A stretch of 53,186 bases of DNA from Bacteroidota bacterium (GCA_018266455.1 JAFEAJ010000027.1:1-53186), one strand, 5' to 3'. Positions 7,544-16,723 are shown, numbered from the stretch's first letter. Numbers and translations are program-made. Notes: generated by a model from the sequence alone, not told the origin.

Positions 7544-9439
7544 ATGCATTATGTTTCTGTTGAAGGCCTGAGCAAATCCTATGGCATCAACCCCCTGTTC
7601 CAAAACATTTCTTTCCATATCGAAGAAGGCGACAAAATTGCGCTGGTCGCTAAAAACGGCAGCGGCAAATCCACTTTGCTAAAAATCCTTTCGGGCAAAG
7701 AAACTGCTGATGAAGGCAAAGTGTGGATCAACAAAGTGGTTACAGTCGCACTTTTTGAACAGGACCCGGTTTTTATAGAAGACAAATCTGTTCTTGATAA
7801 TATTTTCCATCACGACCATCCTGTTATCAATGCGATTAAAGAATATGAAGCAGCAAGCGACGAAGAAAATGTAGAGAAGCTTGGTCTTGCCATTATAAAA
7901 ATGGATGAGCTGGCCGCCTGGGATTTTAACACCAAAGTGAAACAGATACTGGGAAAGCTCAACATCCATCACCTTAACCAAACTGCCAGCTTGCTTTCAG
8001 GAGGACAGCGAAAAAGGGTAGCGCTTGCCAAGACCCTTATTGACATCGGGTTTGAGCATAAGCATGTTTTGCTCATCATGGACGAACCAACAAACCACCT
8101 CGACGTGCAGATGGTGGAATGGCTCGAAAATTACCTGGACCAGGAGAAGCTGACACTATTATTGGTCACACATGATCGCTATTTTCTGAGCAATGCCTGC
8201 AACGAGATTTGGGAAATGGAAAACAGCCGCTTATACACACATAAAGGCGATTATGAAAATTACCTCGAAAAAAAAGCGGCAAGAACAGAGAACAATGCTG
8301 CAAGCATTGACAAAGCAAAAAACCTTTATCGAAAGGAACTGGAATGGATGCGCAAACAACCCAAAGCAAGAACTGTCAAAAGCAAAAGCCGGCAGGATAA
8401 TTTTTATGAAGTAGAAGCAAAAGCCAAACAAAAAATGGAGGATGCCCAAGTTCAGTTGCAGGTAAAGATGACCAGGCTGGGCGGCAAAGTGGCCGAGCTT
8501 AAAAAAGTTTACAAAAGTTATGGCGACAAGATTATCCTAAAGGGCTTTGATTATACCTTCAAAAAAGGAGAGCGCATTGGCATAGTAGGCAAGAACGGCG
8601 CAGGCAAATCTACCTTCCTGAACGTTTTGCAACAAATTGAACAACCAGACAGCGGTAAAGTCAATACCGGAGAAACTGTGGTGTTCGGCAATTATTCACA
8701 GCAAGGGCTAACCGTGAAAGAAGATAAACGGGTTATTGAATTCGTGAAAGACATTGCTGAAAATTTCCCGCTTGCAGACGGCAGCTCATTGAGCGCTTCT
8801 CAATTCCTGCAATTGTTTTTGTTCTCCCCTGAACAACAATACACATATATCTCAAAATTGAGCGGCGGGGAAAAAAGAAGGTTGCATTTATTGTCCATTC
8901 TTTTCCGAAACCCAAACTTTTTGATATTGGACGAGCCGACAAATGATTTAGACCTTCAGACACTTGGTGTGCTGGAAAATTTTTTGAGCGAATTCCAGGG
9001 GTGCTTGTTGATTGTTTCGCACGACCGTTATTTTATGGACAGGCTTGTGGACCATTTATTCGTGTTCGAAGGCAATGGAGCCATCAAAGATTTTCCAGGA
9101 AATTATTCGCAGTACAGGATGAGCATTAAAGAGGAAGGGAAAGCCGGGGAGGGCAAAGAAAAAAAACAAAGTCACAGCATGCAGCCACAACATGTCGCCC
9201 ACCAAACTGTTGCAGCCGGGAAAAAAAAACTTTCATATAAAGACCAGCGCGAATTTGACTCACTGGAAAAAGAAATTGAAGCGCTTGCCTCTGAAAAATC
9301 AGCCGTTGCAGAAAAATTGAACAGCGGGTCATTGCCTTTCGATGAGCTCCAAAAGCTTTCCAACCGTATCGGCCAAATATCAGCATTGCTTGATGAAAAA
9401 GAAATGCGCTGGCTGGAGCTGAGCGAGATGGTGCAATAA
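7544..9439 (+). CDS. ABC-F family ATPase (Uup-like)
   Basis: 631 residues with two ABC ATPase domains and no membrane segments, the layout of ABC-F proteins, which act on the ribosome or in nucleic-acid-linked processes rather than in transport. Domain 1: Walker A AKNGSGKST (about residue 37), signature LSGGQRKR, Walker B LLIMDEPTNHLD. Linker: charged helical stretch around residues 240-320. Domain 2: Walker A GKNGAGKST, signature LSGGEKRR, Walker B FLILDEPTNDLD. The C-terminal tail (about 530-631) is a charged helical coiled coil, as in Uup. Both catalytic glutamates are present. Uup/EttA-type housekeeping seems likelier than antibiotic resistance; this is inferred from the tail. Confidence 0.93.
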   Translation: MHYVSVEGLSKSYGINPLFQNISFHIEEGDKIALVAKNGSGKSTLLKILSGKETADEGKVWINKVVTVALFEQDPVFIEDKSVLDNIFHHDHPVINAIKEYEAASDEENVEKLGLAIIKMDELAAWDFNTKVKQILGKLNIHHLNQTASLLSGGQRKRVALAKTLIDIGFEHKHVLLIMDEPTNHLDVQMVEWLENYLDQEKLTLLLVTHDRYFLSNACNEIWEMENSRLYTHKGDYENYLEKKAARTENNAASIDKAKNLYRKELEWMRKQPKARTVKSKSRQDNFYEVEAKAKQKMEDAQVQLQVKMTRLGGKVAELKKVYKSYGDKIILKGFDYTFKKGERIGIVGKNGAGKSTFLNVLQQIEQPDSGKVNTGETVVFGNYSQQGLTVKEDKRVIEFVKDIAENFPLADGSSLSASQFLQLFLFSPEQQYTYISKLSGGEKRRLHLLSILFRNPNFLILDEPTNDLDLQTLGVLENFLSEFQGCLLIVSHDRYFMDRLVDHLFVFEGNGAIKDFPGNYSQYRMSIKEEGKAGEGKEKKQSHSMQPQHVAHQTVAAGKKKLSYKDQREFDSLEKEIEALASEKSAVAEKLNSGSLPFDELQKLSNRIGQISALLDEKEMRWLELSEMVQ

Positions 9440-9507
9440 AAAATTTTAAAAGAAAAATCACCAACTATCCTTCAGTACAGTATCAAAGGAATGCAATGAA
9501 CATACAA

Positions 9508-9523
9508 GCTAAATTTTTTTAGC
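9508..9523. terminator. Small hairpin between the ABC-F gene and tRNA-Ser
   Basis: GCTAAA (9508-9513) and TTTAGC (9518-9523) with a short T loop. It lies between two convergent units and may end either one. The stem is weak. Confidence 0.3.
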
Positions 9524-9598
9524 AGGAACATGCAACCAAAAGCTTATACAAGTACACCAAAGGCGAACACCTATTTACAGAGCTTGCACCCTTGCTTG

Positions 9599-9688
9599 CG
9601 GAGAAGGAGGGATTCGAACCCCCGTTACACTGTTGAGGCGTAAAACTGATTTCGAGTCAGTCCCGTTCAACCGCTCCGGCACTTCTCC
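9599..9688 (-). tRNA. tRNA-Ser(CGA)
   Basis: A 90-nt class II tRNA. Reading the minus strand: acceptor arm GGAGAAG pairs exactly with CTTCTCC, discriminator G, anticodon loop CTCGAAA flanked by CTGA / TCAG giving anticodon CGA, a long variable arm as expected for serine, and a T arm with GGTTCGAATCC (loop TTCGAAT). CCA is not encoded. It reads UCG codons. Confidence 0.95.
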
Positions 9689-9692
9689 TTGC

Positions 9693-9721
9693 CAAACTAA
9701 AAGCCCGCTAAATTATCCAAA
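9693..9721 (-). promoter_or_regulatory. Promoter of tRNA-Ser
   Basis: On the minus strand, TTTG (9721-9718) is followed after 18 bases by TAGTTTG (9699-9693). This is close to the Bacteroidota -33/-7 consensus and ends 4 bases before the tRNA. Confidence 0.5.
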
Positions 9722-9945
9722 AATCATGAGGCAAATAAAAAAAAATCGGGTGTTGTTCCCGGCATTTCATGGAAATGAACGATATGGATCGCTGCTCAAA
9801 TATTTTGTACTGCTTGGTATACCTGTCGCAACAAAATATAGCAAGCGCACTAACCGCAATGTGCCTTAGCAATAACACTACAATAATAAAGTAGTTCCAC
9901 GCGTTATACACACAACAAAAAAAATTCTAAGCCCATTATCCGATC

Positions 9946-10431
9946 ATGAACAAGAATTATGAAAAGCTGAAAAAGAAAGCTGCCGCCAAAGTGCTGAAGA
10001 TCCTTTACACCAATGAATTATGGTTTGATAAACCACCCTCAAAGAAAGATGGCGACAGGAACTATCTCTTTATCCCGATATTCGACATAGCACAGGCATC
10101 AAAAAATTATAACCTGGACACCATTAAAGATGCATGCTACCTTTTGCACCAAAACAATCATGTAAACATCTGGGGAGAAGACCATGATGCGCGGGCTATG
10201 ATGGTACAATTATCAGACGATGGGGCGAAAGCGCACAAACAGTTTTTTTACGGCCGCAATGTTGGTTATTTTATGAAACAGGGCATTGCGCTTATCGCTG
10301 CAATGGCTATGATCCTTTTCTCTGTAACAGGCATCAACAAATTTACCACTTCAAAAAGCCAGAAAAACCAATACAGGAATTCGTCAATGAATGATGCGCC
10401 TGTCCTTCCTGCAAGCTCGCAGTTGCGTTAG
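9946..10431 (+). CDS. Small membrane-anchored protein of unknown function
   Basis: 161 residues that I do not recognise. The first 90 or so residues are soluble and charged, with a helical pattern that could be a winged helix: a lysine-rich start, then YLFIPIFDIAQASKNYNLDT and KDACYLLHQNNHVNIWGED, which read like an HTH followed by a short wing, then MVQLSDDGAKAHK. One hydrophobic helix follows (about 108-127, YFMKQGIALIAAMAMILFSV), then a short polar tail. The layout suggests a cytosolic domain tethered to the inner membrane. It converges with the YdeI-like gene, with 33 bp between the stops. The winged-helix idea is only a guess from pattern. Confidence 0.72.
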   Translation: MNKNYEKLKKKAAAKVLKILYTNELWFDKPPSKKDGDRNYLFIPIFDIAQASKNYNLDTIKDACYLLHQNNHVNIWGEDHDARAMMVQLSDDGAKAHKQFFYGRNVGYFMKQGIALIAAMAMILFSVTGINKFTTSKSQKNQYRNSSMNDAPVLPASSQLR

Positions 10432-10464
10432 CAAAAAAGTAAAATGTTCTGGAATATCAACAAA

Positions 10465-10977
10465 TCAAATCGTTCTATACTTTTTTATTGACCGCATCAT
10501 TTGCCCAAAATCATTTTTTTTTGAAAGCGCCGAAACGCAGTGGGCTATCCGTTTTGCTTTCGTCTCCTCTGTCCTGGCTATTCTTACCCAATTGCCAAAA
10601 TAGTTTCGATGAGACGGGGAAAGTTTTTTGAAAAACACGTATGCGGCTGGTTCATCTTTCAGGCATTCGATTAATTCTGCCGGAGGCTTTGGTTTAATGT
10701 TGTCCAGTTCAATTTGCACAATTAGTTTGCTCCCTTTTTCTTTTCGCAACGCTTTTCGCATGGAAGCATTAACTGCCATAATAAAATCTCCCTCCCCCAT
10801 CGGCAAAAGGCCCACCCCTTTTATCCGAAGGTCATCTAGCTTGCCTTTCACGCGAAAAGATTTTTTATTGCCCGGTTTTAGTTGTTGCGCAACGGGCATA
10901 GGTATTTTTATATAGCGCCACCCGGTCTTTTCGCCCTGCTTCGCAAATTGCAATATGGTTGCGGCAAACTGGACCAT
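10465..10977 (-). CDS. YdeI/OmdA-like protein with DUF1905 domain
   Basis: 171 residues from the ATG at 10977. A longer frame to 11031 exists, but its extra 18 residues look non-coding and homologues start near MVQFAATI. The N-terminal half is a DUF1905 domain (small beta-barrel, MVQFAATILQF through GEGDFIMAVNASMRKAL). The C-terminal half matches the bacteriocin-protection YdeI/OmdA helical region (CLKDEPAAYVFFKKLSPSHR, then WVRIARTEETKAKRI). The biochemical role of the family is not established. It lies 108 bp downstream of the tagaturonate reductase gene on the same strand and could be co-transcribed. Confidence 0.85.
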   Translation of the reverse strand: MVQFAATILQFAKQGEKTGWRYIKIPMPVAQQLKPGNKKSFRVKGKLDDLRIKGVGLLPMGEGDFIMAVNASMRKALRKEKGSKLIVQIELDNIKPKPPAELIECLKDEPAAYVFFKKLSPSHRNYFGNWVRIARTEETKAKRIAHCVSALSKKNDFGQMMRSIKKYRTI

Positions 10978-11085
10978 AGATCTGGTATGAATAATTAAAA
11001 AACGTGCACACTTCAAGGAACCGCAAGGCAAGGCCAGGAAAGCAAAATTTAAAATAAAATAACCCGTTCATCAAGCCGGCACATT

Positions 11086-12597
11086 TTATCTTGCCGGGAA
11101 GGCTGACAGCATTTCTTTTGCTCCTTTTTTTATTAATAAGTTCAAATATTTTTTTACTTCATCAGCAAAACCATCTAACAACAATAAATCGCGCTGCCAA
11201 AGCTTTTGATCAGAAAGAACGGCATTGACAACATCCCCAACATCATTCAGCTTCCATATTTCATAATAATAAGCCGCCCATTCGTCGTTGATCAAATATT
11301 TTTTACCGTTGGCCTCTCCATAATACTTATTATCTAATTTTTCTACGGCCTTCATGAAAAGTAAATAGGCTGCGAACCCAAATGCCATTCGTCCGGGTGT
11401 TTTTTTATAGTGCTGAATATATTTAAGCAATGATGGCACATTCCTCATGTTCATTTTGGAAGAATATTGCAAGGTGATACTGAGCCATTGGTGTTCTATA
11501 AAAGGGTTCCTGAAGCGGTCCAGGACTTTCAACCCAAACTCCTGAGCCTGCTCCAAAGAAATCTTTTCATCTTCAATGGCAGGTGCTATTTCATCAAGCA
11601 TCAGGCCCTTAATATAATCAGAAAACGGCCTGTCATTCATTGCCTGTTTAACAGTGGCAAAGCCAGCAAGATGGGCAAGGCCGCAGCTAAAAGTGTGCGA
11701 ACCGTTCAACAATCGCAATTTCAGCTCGCGGAACACGGTGATATCAGGTGCGATCACTATCCCGCTGTCTGCCTTGCTGAACGACAATATCTCCTTTACA
11801 TTTTCATTGCTGCATTCAATTGCCCATAAACGATAAGCTTCAGACATAATCATCAGCTCATCATGATACCCGCATTTTTCTTCCATTTTGTTTTGCTCCG
11901 GGGTACTCAGTTTCCCCGGCACTATCCTATCGACAAGCGAATTACAGAAATGGTTGGCCGATTTCATCCAGTCAATAAACCCTTCTTCTAATTTATTTTG
12001 TTTGGACAGCTCCATCAGAATAGAAAATAACTTATCCGCATTATTGGGTATAAGCTCTGTTGGGATAATGACCATCCCTTTTTTAATATCGCCATTAAAG
12101 ATTTCATATCGTTTATATAAAAACGCCAGCAGTTTGCCGGGAAAAGAAGATGGCGGTGCGCTAAAAATGTTATCGTTAGCGAGCACAAGCCCTACTTCAG
12201 TGGTGTTCGATATCACTATTTCCATTAGCGGGTTAGCCGCACATTTCAAGATCTCTTCCCATTCGTTTTTGGCAGATAGCACCCTGCTGATAGAAGCGTT
12301 GACAATATTTTCCTCTACCGTTCTGCTGCTTTCAATGCCACGAACGCAAAGTGTGTAAAGGCCATCCTGCCTTGCAAATTCATCCGCTCCCCTGGTTTCA
12401 GTAGATTTCACCACCACTATCCTGCCATTAAATATTTTTTGCTTGTTTGCTTTATCAATAAAATAATCAGGCAGGCCCCGCAACAGCACGCCGGTACCGA
12501 ACTGAAGCACTTTTTCCGGCAACAGGAACTCGCCTGGTGACGGCCATTCCATTCCATCAGCAACATCACGGCCAATGATTTTTTTTGATAACTGCAT
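11086..12597 (-). CDS. uxaB: Tagaturonate reductase (altronate oxidoreductase), mannitol dehydrogenase family
   Basis: 503 residues of the polyol-specific long-chain dehydrogenase family. The N-terminal Rossmann domain carries VLQFGTGVLLRGLPDYFID in place of the usual glycine motif. The C-terminal helical domain carries LLNGSHTFSCGLAHLAGF, containing the asparagine and histidine of the active site. The length and the VVVKSTETRGADEFARQDGLY segment fit UxaB, which reduces D-tagaturonate to D-altronate with NADH in galacturonate breakdown. No other uronate gene (uxaA, uxaC, kdgK) is in the window, so the assignment rests on the protein alone. Fructuronate reductase and mannitol dehydrogenase are the alternatives. 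The start is at the ATG where homology begins. Confidence 0.85.
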   Translation of the reverse strand: MQLSKKIIGRDVADGMEWPSPGEFLLPEKVLQFGTGVLLRGLPDYFIDKANKQKIFNGRIVVVKSTETRGADEFARQDGLYTLCVRGIESSRTVEENIVNASISRVLSAKNEWEEILKCAANPLMEIVISNTTEVGLVLANDNIFSAPPSSFPGKLLAFLYKRYEIFNGDIKKGMVIIPTELIPNNADKLFSILMELSKQNKLEEGFIDWMKSANHFCNSLVDRIVPGKLSTPEQNKMEEKCGYHDELMIMSEAYRLWAIECSNENVKEILSFSKADSGIVIAPDITVFRELKLRLLNGSHTFSCGLAHLAGFATVKQAMNDRPFSDYIKGLMLDEIAPAIEDEKISLEQAQEFGLKVLDRFRNPFIEHQWLSITLQYSSKMNMRNVPSLLKYIQHYKKTPGRMAFGFAAYLLFMKAVEKLDNKYYGEANGKKYLINDEWAAYYYEIWKLNDVGDVVNAVLSDQKLWQRDLLLLDGFADEVKKYLNLLIKKGAKEMLSAFPAR

Positions 12598-12855
12598 AAC
12601 AAGAATAAATTGGTTGTATGATTAAAAACGGAAAATTACAAATTAACTGCTTTGCATCCATCAGCAGCCTGTAGAATATTTACCAATGCATACTTCGGGT
12701 ATACATCACCGTAAAAAAGCAAGCCATCCGTGCAAAAACCTGTGAAACCGTTTTTACGTTTTACCAATACTGTGAATAACCATCAGTTAAAAAGTTGATA
12801 ATTGTCAGGGACTGTTTACTGCATAGTTGCTATATTCGTGGAAATCCCTTCTTTC
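12598..12855. other. Divergent intergenic region between uxaB and nuoA
   Basis: 258 bp between divergent genes. It holds an inverted repeat CGTAAAAA (12710-12717) / TTTTTACG (12751-12758). The right arm overlaps the imperfect dyad GTGAAACCGTTTTTAC, which vaguely resembles a LacI-family operator and could serve uxaB. TATATTCG at 12831-12838 is one mismatch from the -7 consensus and would suit nuoA if translation starts at 12856. None of these is strong. Confidence 0.35.
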
Positions 12856-13206
12856 ATGGGCGCTTCATCGCTTATTGTTTTGATCATTGCGGCCATTGCT
12901 TTTTCAGGCATTGCCATCATGCTTTCAAAACTGGTATTAAAAGCCACTACCAACAAACAGAAAGGAGAGCCTTACGAATGCGGCATCCCTACTAAAGGAG
13001 AAACCCGGATGCGGCTCAATGTAGGCTATTATCTTTTTGCGCTGATATTCCTGATTTTTGACGTGGAGCTTGTTTTCCTTTATCCCTGGGCTGTGGTGGC
13101 CAAAAAAGCAGGATGGATCGCATTTGCCGAAATCATTGTATTCTTTTTTATATTGTTCATGGGTTTTTTATATGCGCATAGAAAAGGGGCATTGAAATGG
13201 ATGTAG
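12856..13206 (+). CDS. nuoA: NADH-quinone oxidoreductase subunit A
   Basis: Membrane subunit of complex I, 116 residues from the ATG at 12856. The frame continues upstream to a TTG at 12802 with a GTG at 12838, so the start is uncertain. The ATG fits a possible -7 box at 12831. Three membrane helices are visible. The conserved loop KGEPYECGIPTKGETRMRLNVG (with the YECG core) follows helix 1, and FALIFLIFDVELVFLYPW with its acidic pair lies in helix 2. The loop contacts the quinone site formed with NuoB, NuoD and NuoH. It is the first gene of the nuo operon, with 56 bp to nuoB. Confidence 0.92.
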   Translation: MGASSLIVLIIAAIAFSGIAIMLSKLVLKATTNKQKGEPYECGIPTKGETRMRLNVGYYLFALIFLIFDVELVFLYPWAVVAKKAGWIAFAEIIVFFFILFMGFLYAHRKGALKWM

Positions 13207-13262
13207 CAAAAATTCGCTGTAAAGACCATTGAACAGGCTGATTTGTTGAAAAGATTACCAGG

Positions 13263-13799
13263 ATGGTCGAAACAAAAAATAAAACGGATGGGTTCCCCGG
13301 CCAGGTGCACGACTTGCCAGGGGGAGGCATTGTGCTCAGCAAGCTCGATGAGGTGATCAACTGGGCAAGGTCTAATTCTCTTTGGCCCTTAACATTTGCT
13401 ACCAGTTGCTGCGGTATTGAAATGATGGCTGTTGCTTCTGCCAAATATGATTTTTCAAGGTTCGGGTTTGAAGTAGCGAGGGCAACGCCAAGACAAGCTG
13501 ATGTAATTATCATTGCCGGCACCATCGTCAACAAAATGGCGCCTGTGCTAAAAAGATTGTACGACCAGATGGCCGATCCGAAATACGTGATCGCCATGGG
13601 CGCCTGCGCCATCAGCGGCGGCCCCTTTTTCTATAATACTTATTCTGTGGTAAAAGGCGCTGACCATGTGATCCCGGTGGATGTGTATGTGGCAGGCTGC
13701 CCGCCGAGGCCTGAAGCATTATTGCATGCCCTGATCACACTGCAGCAAAAAATTAAAAAAGGATTAACAAGAGAACAAATCAGAACAGGCAAAGACTAA
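13263..13799 (+). CDS. nuoB: NADH-quinone oxidoreductase subunit B
   Basis: 178 residues of the NuoB/PSST family, which holds iron-sulphur cluster N2, the last electron carrier before quinone. The four cluster ligands are visible: adjacent Cys49 and Cys50 (TSCCGIEMM), Cys115 ([10 protein letters not shown]) and Cys146 ([13 protein letters not shown]). The FDFSRFG-type loop is present as YDFSRFGFE. The length is typical. The gene ends two bases before nuoC, so the two are translationally close. Confidence 0.96.
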   Translation: MVETKNKTDGFPGQVHDLPGGGIVLSKLDEVINWARSNSLWPLTFATSCCGIEMMAVASAKYDFSRFGFEVARATPRQADVIIIAGTIVNKMAPVLKRLYDQMADPKYVIAMGACAISGGPFFYNTYSVVKGADHVIPVDVYVAGCPPRPEALLHALITLQQKIKKGLTREQIRTGKD

Positions 13800-13801
13800 A
13801 C

Positions 13802-14260
13802 ATGCTGAACGAAGCGCTAAAACAAAAGGTTTCCGAACTGCTCCCTACCACAGCATTCGATGAAGGAGGCGAATGGCTGAATATAAATATCGAAGCAACC
13901 GACTGGCCTGCCTTCGCTCAGCACTTGCGCAATGATGGATCGCTGTTTTTCGATTATCTTTTTTGCCTCACCTGTGTTGACTGGAAAACCCATTTGACAA
14001 TGGTTTACCATCTCAGCTCTACAAAACACAGGCATAACATGGTTATAAAAATAAAGCTGGACAGGGACAAACCAGAAATTGAAACAGCCTCTGGCATTTG
14101 GCGCACGGCCGAATTTCATGAACGGGAAGTATTTGAGATGTTTGGCGTGAATTTTATTAACCATCCCGATCTAAGGCTATTGATTTTGCCTGATGGATGG
14201 GAAGGCAAGAACCCGCTAAGAAAAGATTTTGAAGACCCAGTAAATATGATCAAGCTTTGA
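13802..14260 (+). CDS. nuoC: NADH-quinone oxidoreductase subunit C
   Basis: 152 residues of the 30-kDa subunit, part of the hydrophilic connecting arm of complex I. The family signature is at the C-terminal half: TASGIWRTAEFHEREVFEMF, where the ERE and MFG segments are conserved, then LRLLILPDGWEGKNPLRKDF. It is separate from NuoD, unlike the NuoCD fusion of E. coli and Bacteroides. A 101-bp spacer with repeat-like sequence separates it from nuoD. Confidence 0.95.
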   Translation: MLNEALKQKVSELLPTTAFDEGGEWLNINIEATDWPAFAQHLRNDGSLFFDYLFCLTCVDWKTHLTMVYHLSSTKHRHNMVIKIKLDRDKPEIETASGIWRTAEFHEREVFEMFGVNFINHPDLRLLILPDGWEGKNPLRKDFEDPVNMIKL

Positions 14261-14361
14261 ATAATGATTAGTGAAAAATGGGAATGCTTAAATTAATACT
14301 GAATATTGAAGTTAGGAGCTTGCCGTTTGCAATTAGCCATTAACCATTCAACATTTTAAAA
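14261..14361. repeat. A+T-rich repeat-like spacer between nuoC and nuoD
   Basis: Ends in CCATTCAACATTTTAAA and contains GAATATTGAAGTTAGG, close in wording and layout to the spacers between nuoI and nuoJ and between nuoM and nuoN. The two outer thirds are roughly complementary to each other, so the spacer can fold back weakly. Confidence 0.45.
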
Positions 14362-15513
14362 TTGTATCGCGAAACTGAAATATTAACCCGCGCAAATCAA
14401 AGCACGGCGCATGAAAGCGAAGATAGCGGCGACCTGGTGATCAACGTGGGGCCACAGCACCCTGCCACGCATGGTGTGTTGCATTTGGTGATCACCTTAA
14501 ATGGTGAAACCATCAAAAATGTGGAGCCTCACCTGGGCTACATCCATCGCTCCATCGAAAAAATGTGCGAGAGCTTAACCTACAGGCAATTCATTTATGT
14601 TACCAGCCGGATGGATTATTTGTCTGCCCACATCAATAACCAGGCCTGCGCATTGTGCGTGGAAAAAGGGTTGCAGGTGGAGGTGCCGCAAAGAGCGCAG
14701 GTTATACGTGTGCTGATGGCCGAGCTGACAAGGATCGCATCGCATGAGCTGTGGTGGGGCGCAATGGCAATGGACCTTGGCGCATTCACTCCATTCTTTC
14801 ATGCTTTCAGGGAAAGAGAAACCATTAACGATATTATGGAAGAAACCTGTGGCGCAAGGCTAACGATGAATTACATGGTACCAGGTGGAGTGATGATGGA
14901 CATACATCCTCATTTCCAGCAGCGGGTAAAAGATTTCATTCAACTGTACAGGAAAAAAATCCATGAATATGATGAACTGGTTACCGGCAACATTATTTTT
15001 CAGAACAGGATGAAGGGGGTGGGGATATTATCTGCCGAAGATGCTATTTCTTACGGGTGCAGCGGGCCCGTGGCAAGAGGGAGTGGCGCAAGCTGCGATA
15101 CCAGAAAATATTATCCTTACGATGCCTATAACAAAGTGCAGTTCGATGAAGTGCTGGAAACCGGCGGCGACTCATTTGCCCGTTACCTGGTGCGCGTCAG
15201 GGAAATGCAACAATCGATCAATATTATTGAACAGCTGATCGATAATATTCCCGAAGGCGATTTCCAGGCAAAAACAAAAGCTGTATTAAAATTGCCCAAA
15301 GGGGAATTTTATCAAAGAGCAGAAACCGCCCGTGGCGAATTGGGCGTGTATATCATCAGCGAAGGGGGCACAACACCTTACCGGATCAAATTCCGCTCGC
15401 CGGGATTTTCGAATCTTTCCGTGCTGGGCCATATTGCACGGGGCTGCAAAATCGGCGACCTGATCGCCATGATGGGCACGCTCGATTTGGTGATACCGGA
15501 TATTGACAGATAG
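14362..15513 (+). CDS. nuoD: NADH-quinone oxidoreductase subunit D
   Basis: 383 residues of the 49-kDa subunit, related to [NiFe] hydrogenase large subunits, forming the quinone pocket with NuoB. It starts at TTG (14362), because no ATG precedes the conserved region. Signatures: VINVGPQHPATHGVLHLV, HLGYIHRSIEKMCE, YVTSRMDYLSAHINN and the C-terminal GDLIAMMGTLDLVIPDIDR. The histidine in the HPATHG loop and a tyrosine near MDYLSA are the family's quinone contacts. No nuoE, nuoF or nuoG follows: the next gene, 95 bp on, is nuoH. Confidence 0.95.
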   Translation: MYRETEILTRANQSTAHESEDSGDLVINVGPQHPATHGVLHLVITLNGETIKNVEPHLGYIHRSIEKMCESLTYRQFIYVTSRMDYLSAHINNQACALCVEKGLQVEVPQRAQVIRVLMAELTRIASHELWWGAMAMDLGAFTPFFHAFRERETINDIMEETCGARLTMNYMVPGGVMMDIHPHFQQRVKDFIQLYRKKIHEYDELVTGNIIFQNRMKGVGILSAEDAISYGCSGPVARGSGASCDTRKYYPYDAYNKVQFDEVLETGGDSFARYLVRVREMQQSINIIEQLIDNIPEGDFQAKTKAVLKLPKGEFYQRAETARGELGVYIISEGGTTPYRIKFRSPGFSNLSVLGHIARGCKIGDLIAMMGTLDLVIPDIDR

Positions 15514-15608
15514 GAAACAAAAAGCATCGGGCCCGGAGCAATAAATGTTTAAATAAAAATTAAAATTCATCGTTCGGCATACTTTATTTAATATTCATAA
15601 TTCAATAA

Positions 15609-16685
15609 ATGTGGAGTTTTAGCAACATAGCAAACCTGGTTCATGAAGTGCTGGCCGAACACTTCAATCCAGCCATTACACTTGCCATTGAAATGGTGAT
15701 TGCAGGTGTGTCAGTAATCGGGCTGTTTGCCATTCTTGGTTTAGTGCTGGTGATCATGGAAAGAAAAGTTTCTGCATGGATGCAGATCAGGCTTGGCCCA
15801 AACCGTGTAGGCCCAAAAGGGATGTTGCAATCGCTGGCAGATACATTAAAGCTAATCGTAAAAGAAGGGATGACGCCTAATGGCGCAGATAAGTTATTAT
15901 TTAACCTTGCCCCATTTATTGCAATGATCGTTGCCATGCTGCTGATGGCTCCTATCGCATTTGCCAAAGACCTCCAGATGTGGGACCTCAATATCGGGAT
16001 ATTATACGTGTCAGCGCTTTCTTCGGTAACGGTCATCAGCATCCTCATGGCAGGATGGTCCAGCAACAATAAGTTTTCGCTGCTTGGCGCAATGCGAAGC
16101 GGCGCACAAATTGTGAGCTATGAATTGTCAGCTGGCTTATCTGCACTTGCCATCGTTGTGCTTACCGGCTCACTGCAGATATCCGAAATAATAACATCAC
16201 AGGCAAACGGGTGGTGGATTTTTAAAGGGCATATCCCGGCAATCATTGCGTTCGTTACTTTTATAATCGCAGTGACTGCCGAAACAAACAGGGCGCCCTT
16301 TGACCTGGCTGAAGCAGAATCCGAGCTCACCGCGGGATTCCATACCGAATATTCGGGAATGAAATTTGCCTTGTTCTTCCTGGCAGAATATGTAAACGTG
16401 TTTATCATGTGCTCTATTGCTGCCACACTTTTCTTTGGCGGGTGGATGCCATTGCATATCGGCAACTGGCATAAGTTTAACCATGTCATGGATTTCATCC
16501 CCTCGAGCATCTGGTTTTTTGGAAAAACCTTTTTCCTGATATTTGTTATCATGTGGTTCAGGTGGACCTTTCCGCGCTTGCGCATCGATCAGCTCCTGGA
16601 CCTCGAATGGAAATATTTATTGCCAATTACCATGTTCAATTTATTGCTGGTAACGGCAGTCGCTATTTTAGGCTGGCATTTCTAA
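15609..16685 (+). CDS. nuoH: NADH-quinone oxidoreductase subunit H
   Basis: 358 residues with about eight membrane helices. NuoH joins the quinone cavity to the proton-pumping arm. Conserved parts: LVIMERKVSAWMQIRLGPNRVG near residue 55, the acidic loop AETNRAPFDLAEAESELTAG (residues about 220-240) and FFLAEYVNVF. It lies where nuoE would be expected in a 14-gene cluster. The upstream 95-bp gap contains only A+T-rich sequence with AATATTCATAATTCAA, similar to the repeat in other nuo spacers. Confidence 0.96.
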   Translation: MWSFSNIANLVHEVLAEHFNPAITLAIEMVIAGVSVIGLFAILGLVLVIMERKVSAWMQIRLGPNRVGPKGMLQSLADTLKLIVKEGMTPNGADKLLFNLAPFIAMIVAMLLMAPIAFAKDLQMWDLNIGILYVSALSSVTVISILMAGWSSNNKFSLLGAMRSGAQIVSYELSAGLSALAIVVLTGSLQISEIITSQANGWWIFKGHIPAIIAFVTFIIAVTAETNRAPFDLAEAESELTAGFHTEYSGMKFALFFLAEYVNVFIMCSIAATLFFGGWMPLHIGNWHKFNHVMDFIPSSIWFFGKTFFLIFVIMWFRWTFPRLRIDQLLDLEWKYLLPITMFNLLLVTAVAILGWHF

Positions 16686-16723
16686 CCAATAGCCATGGCT
16701 GTTGGCTTTTAGATTTTTTAACG

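Noticed and set aside
9633..9869. 78-codon plus-strand open frame
   Set aside because: It overlaps the tRNA-Ser gene on the other strand and its wording reflects tRNA sequence, not a protein.
12710..12758. Possible LacI-family operator near uxaB
   Set aside because: The dyad is imperfect (5 of 7 in each half) and no regulator gene is nearby, so it is mentioned only in the region note.
15514..15608. Possible remnants of nuoE, nuoF or nuoG between nuoD and nuoH
   Set aside because: Only 95 bp of A+T-rich sequence with no coding trace; treated as a true absence at this locus.
16553..16723. N-terminal extension of the nuoI frame
   Set aside because: It overlaps nuoH and lacks homology to NuoI; the conserved protein starts at 16724.
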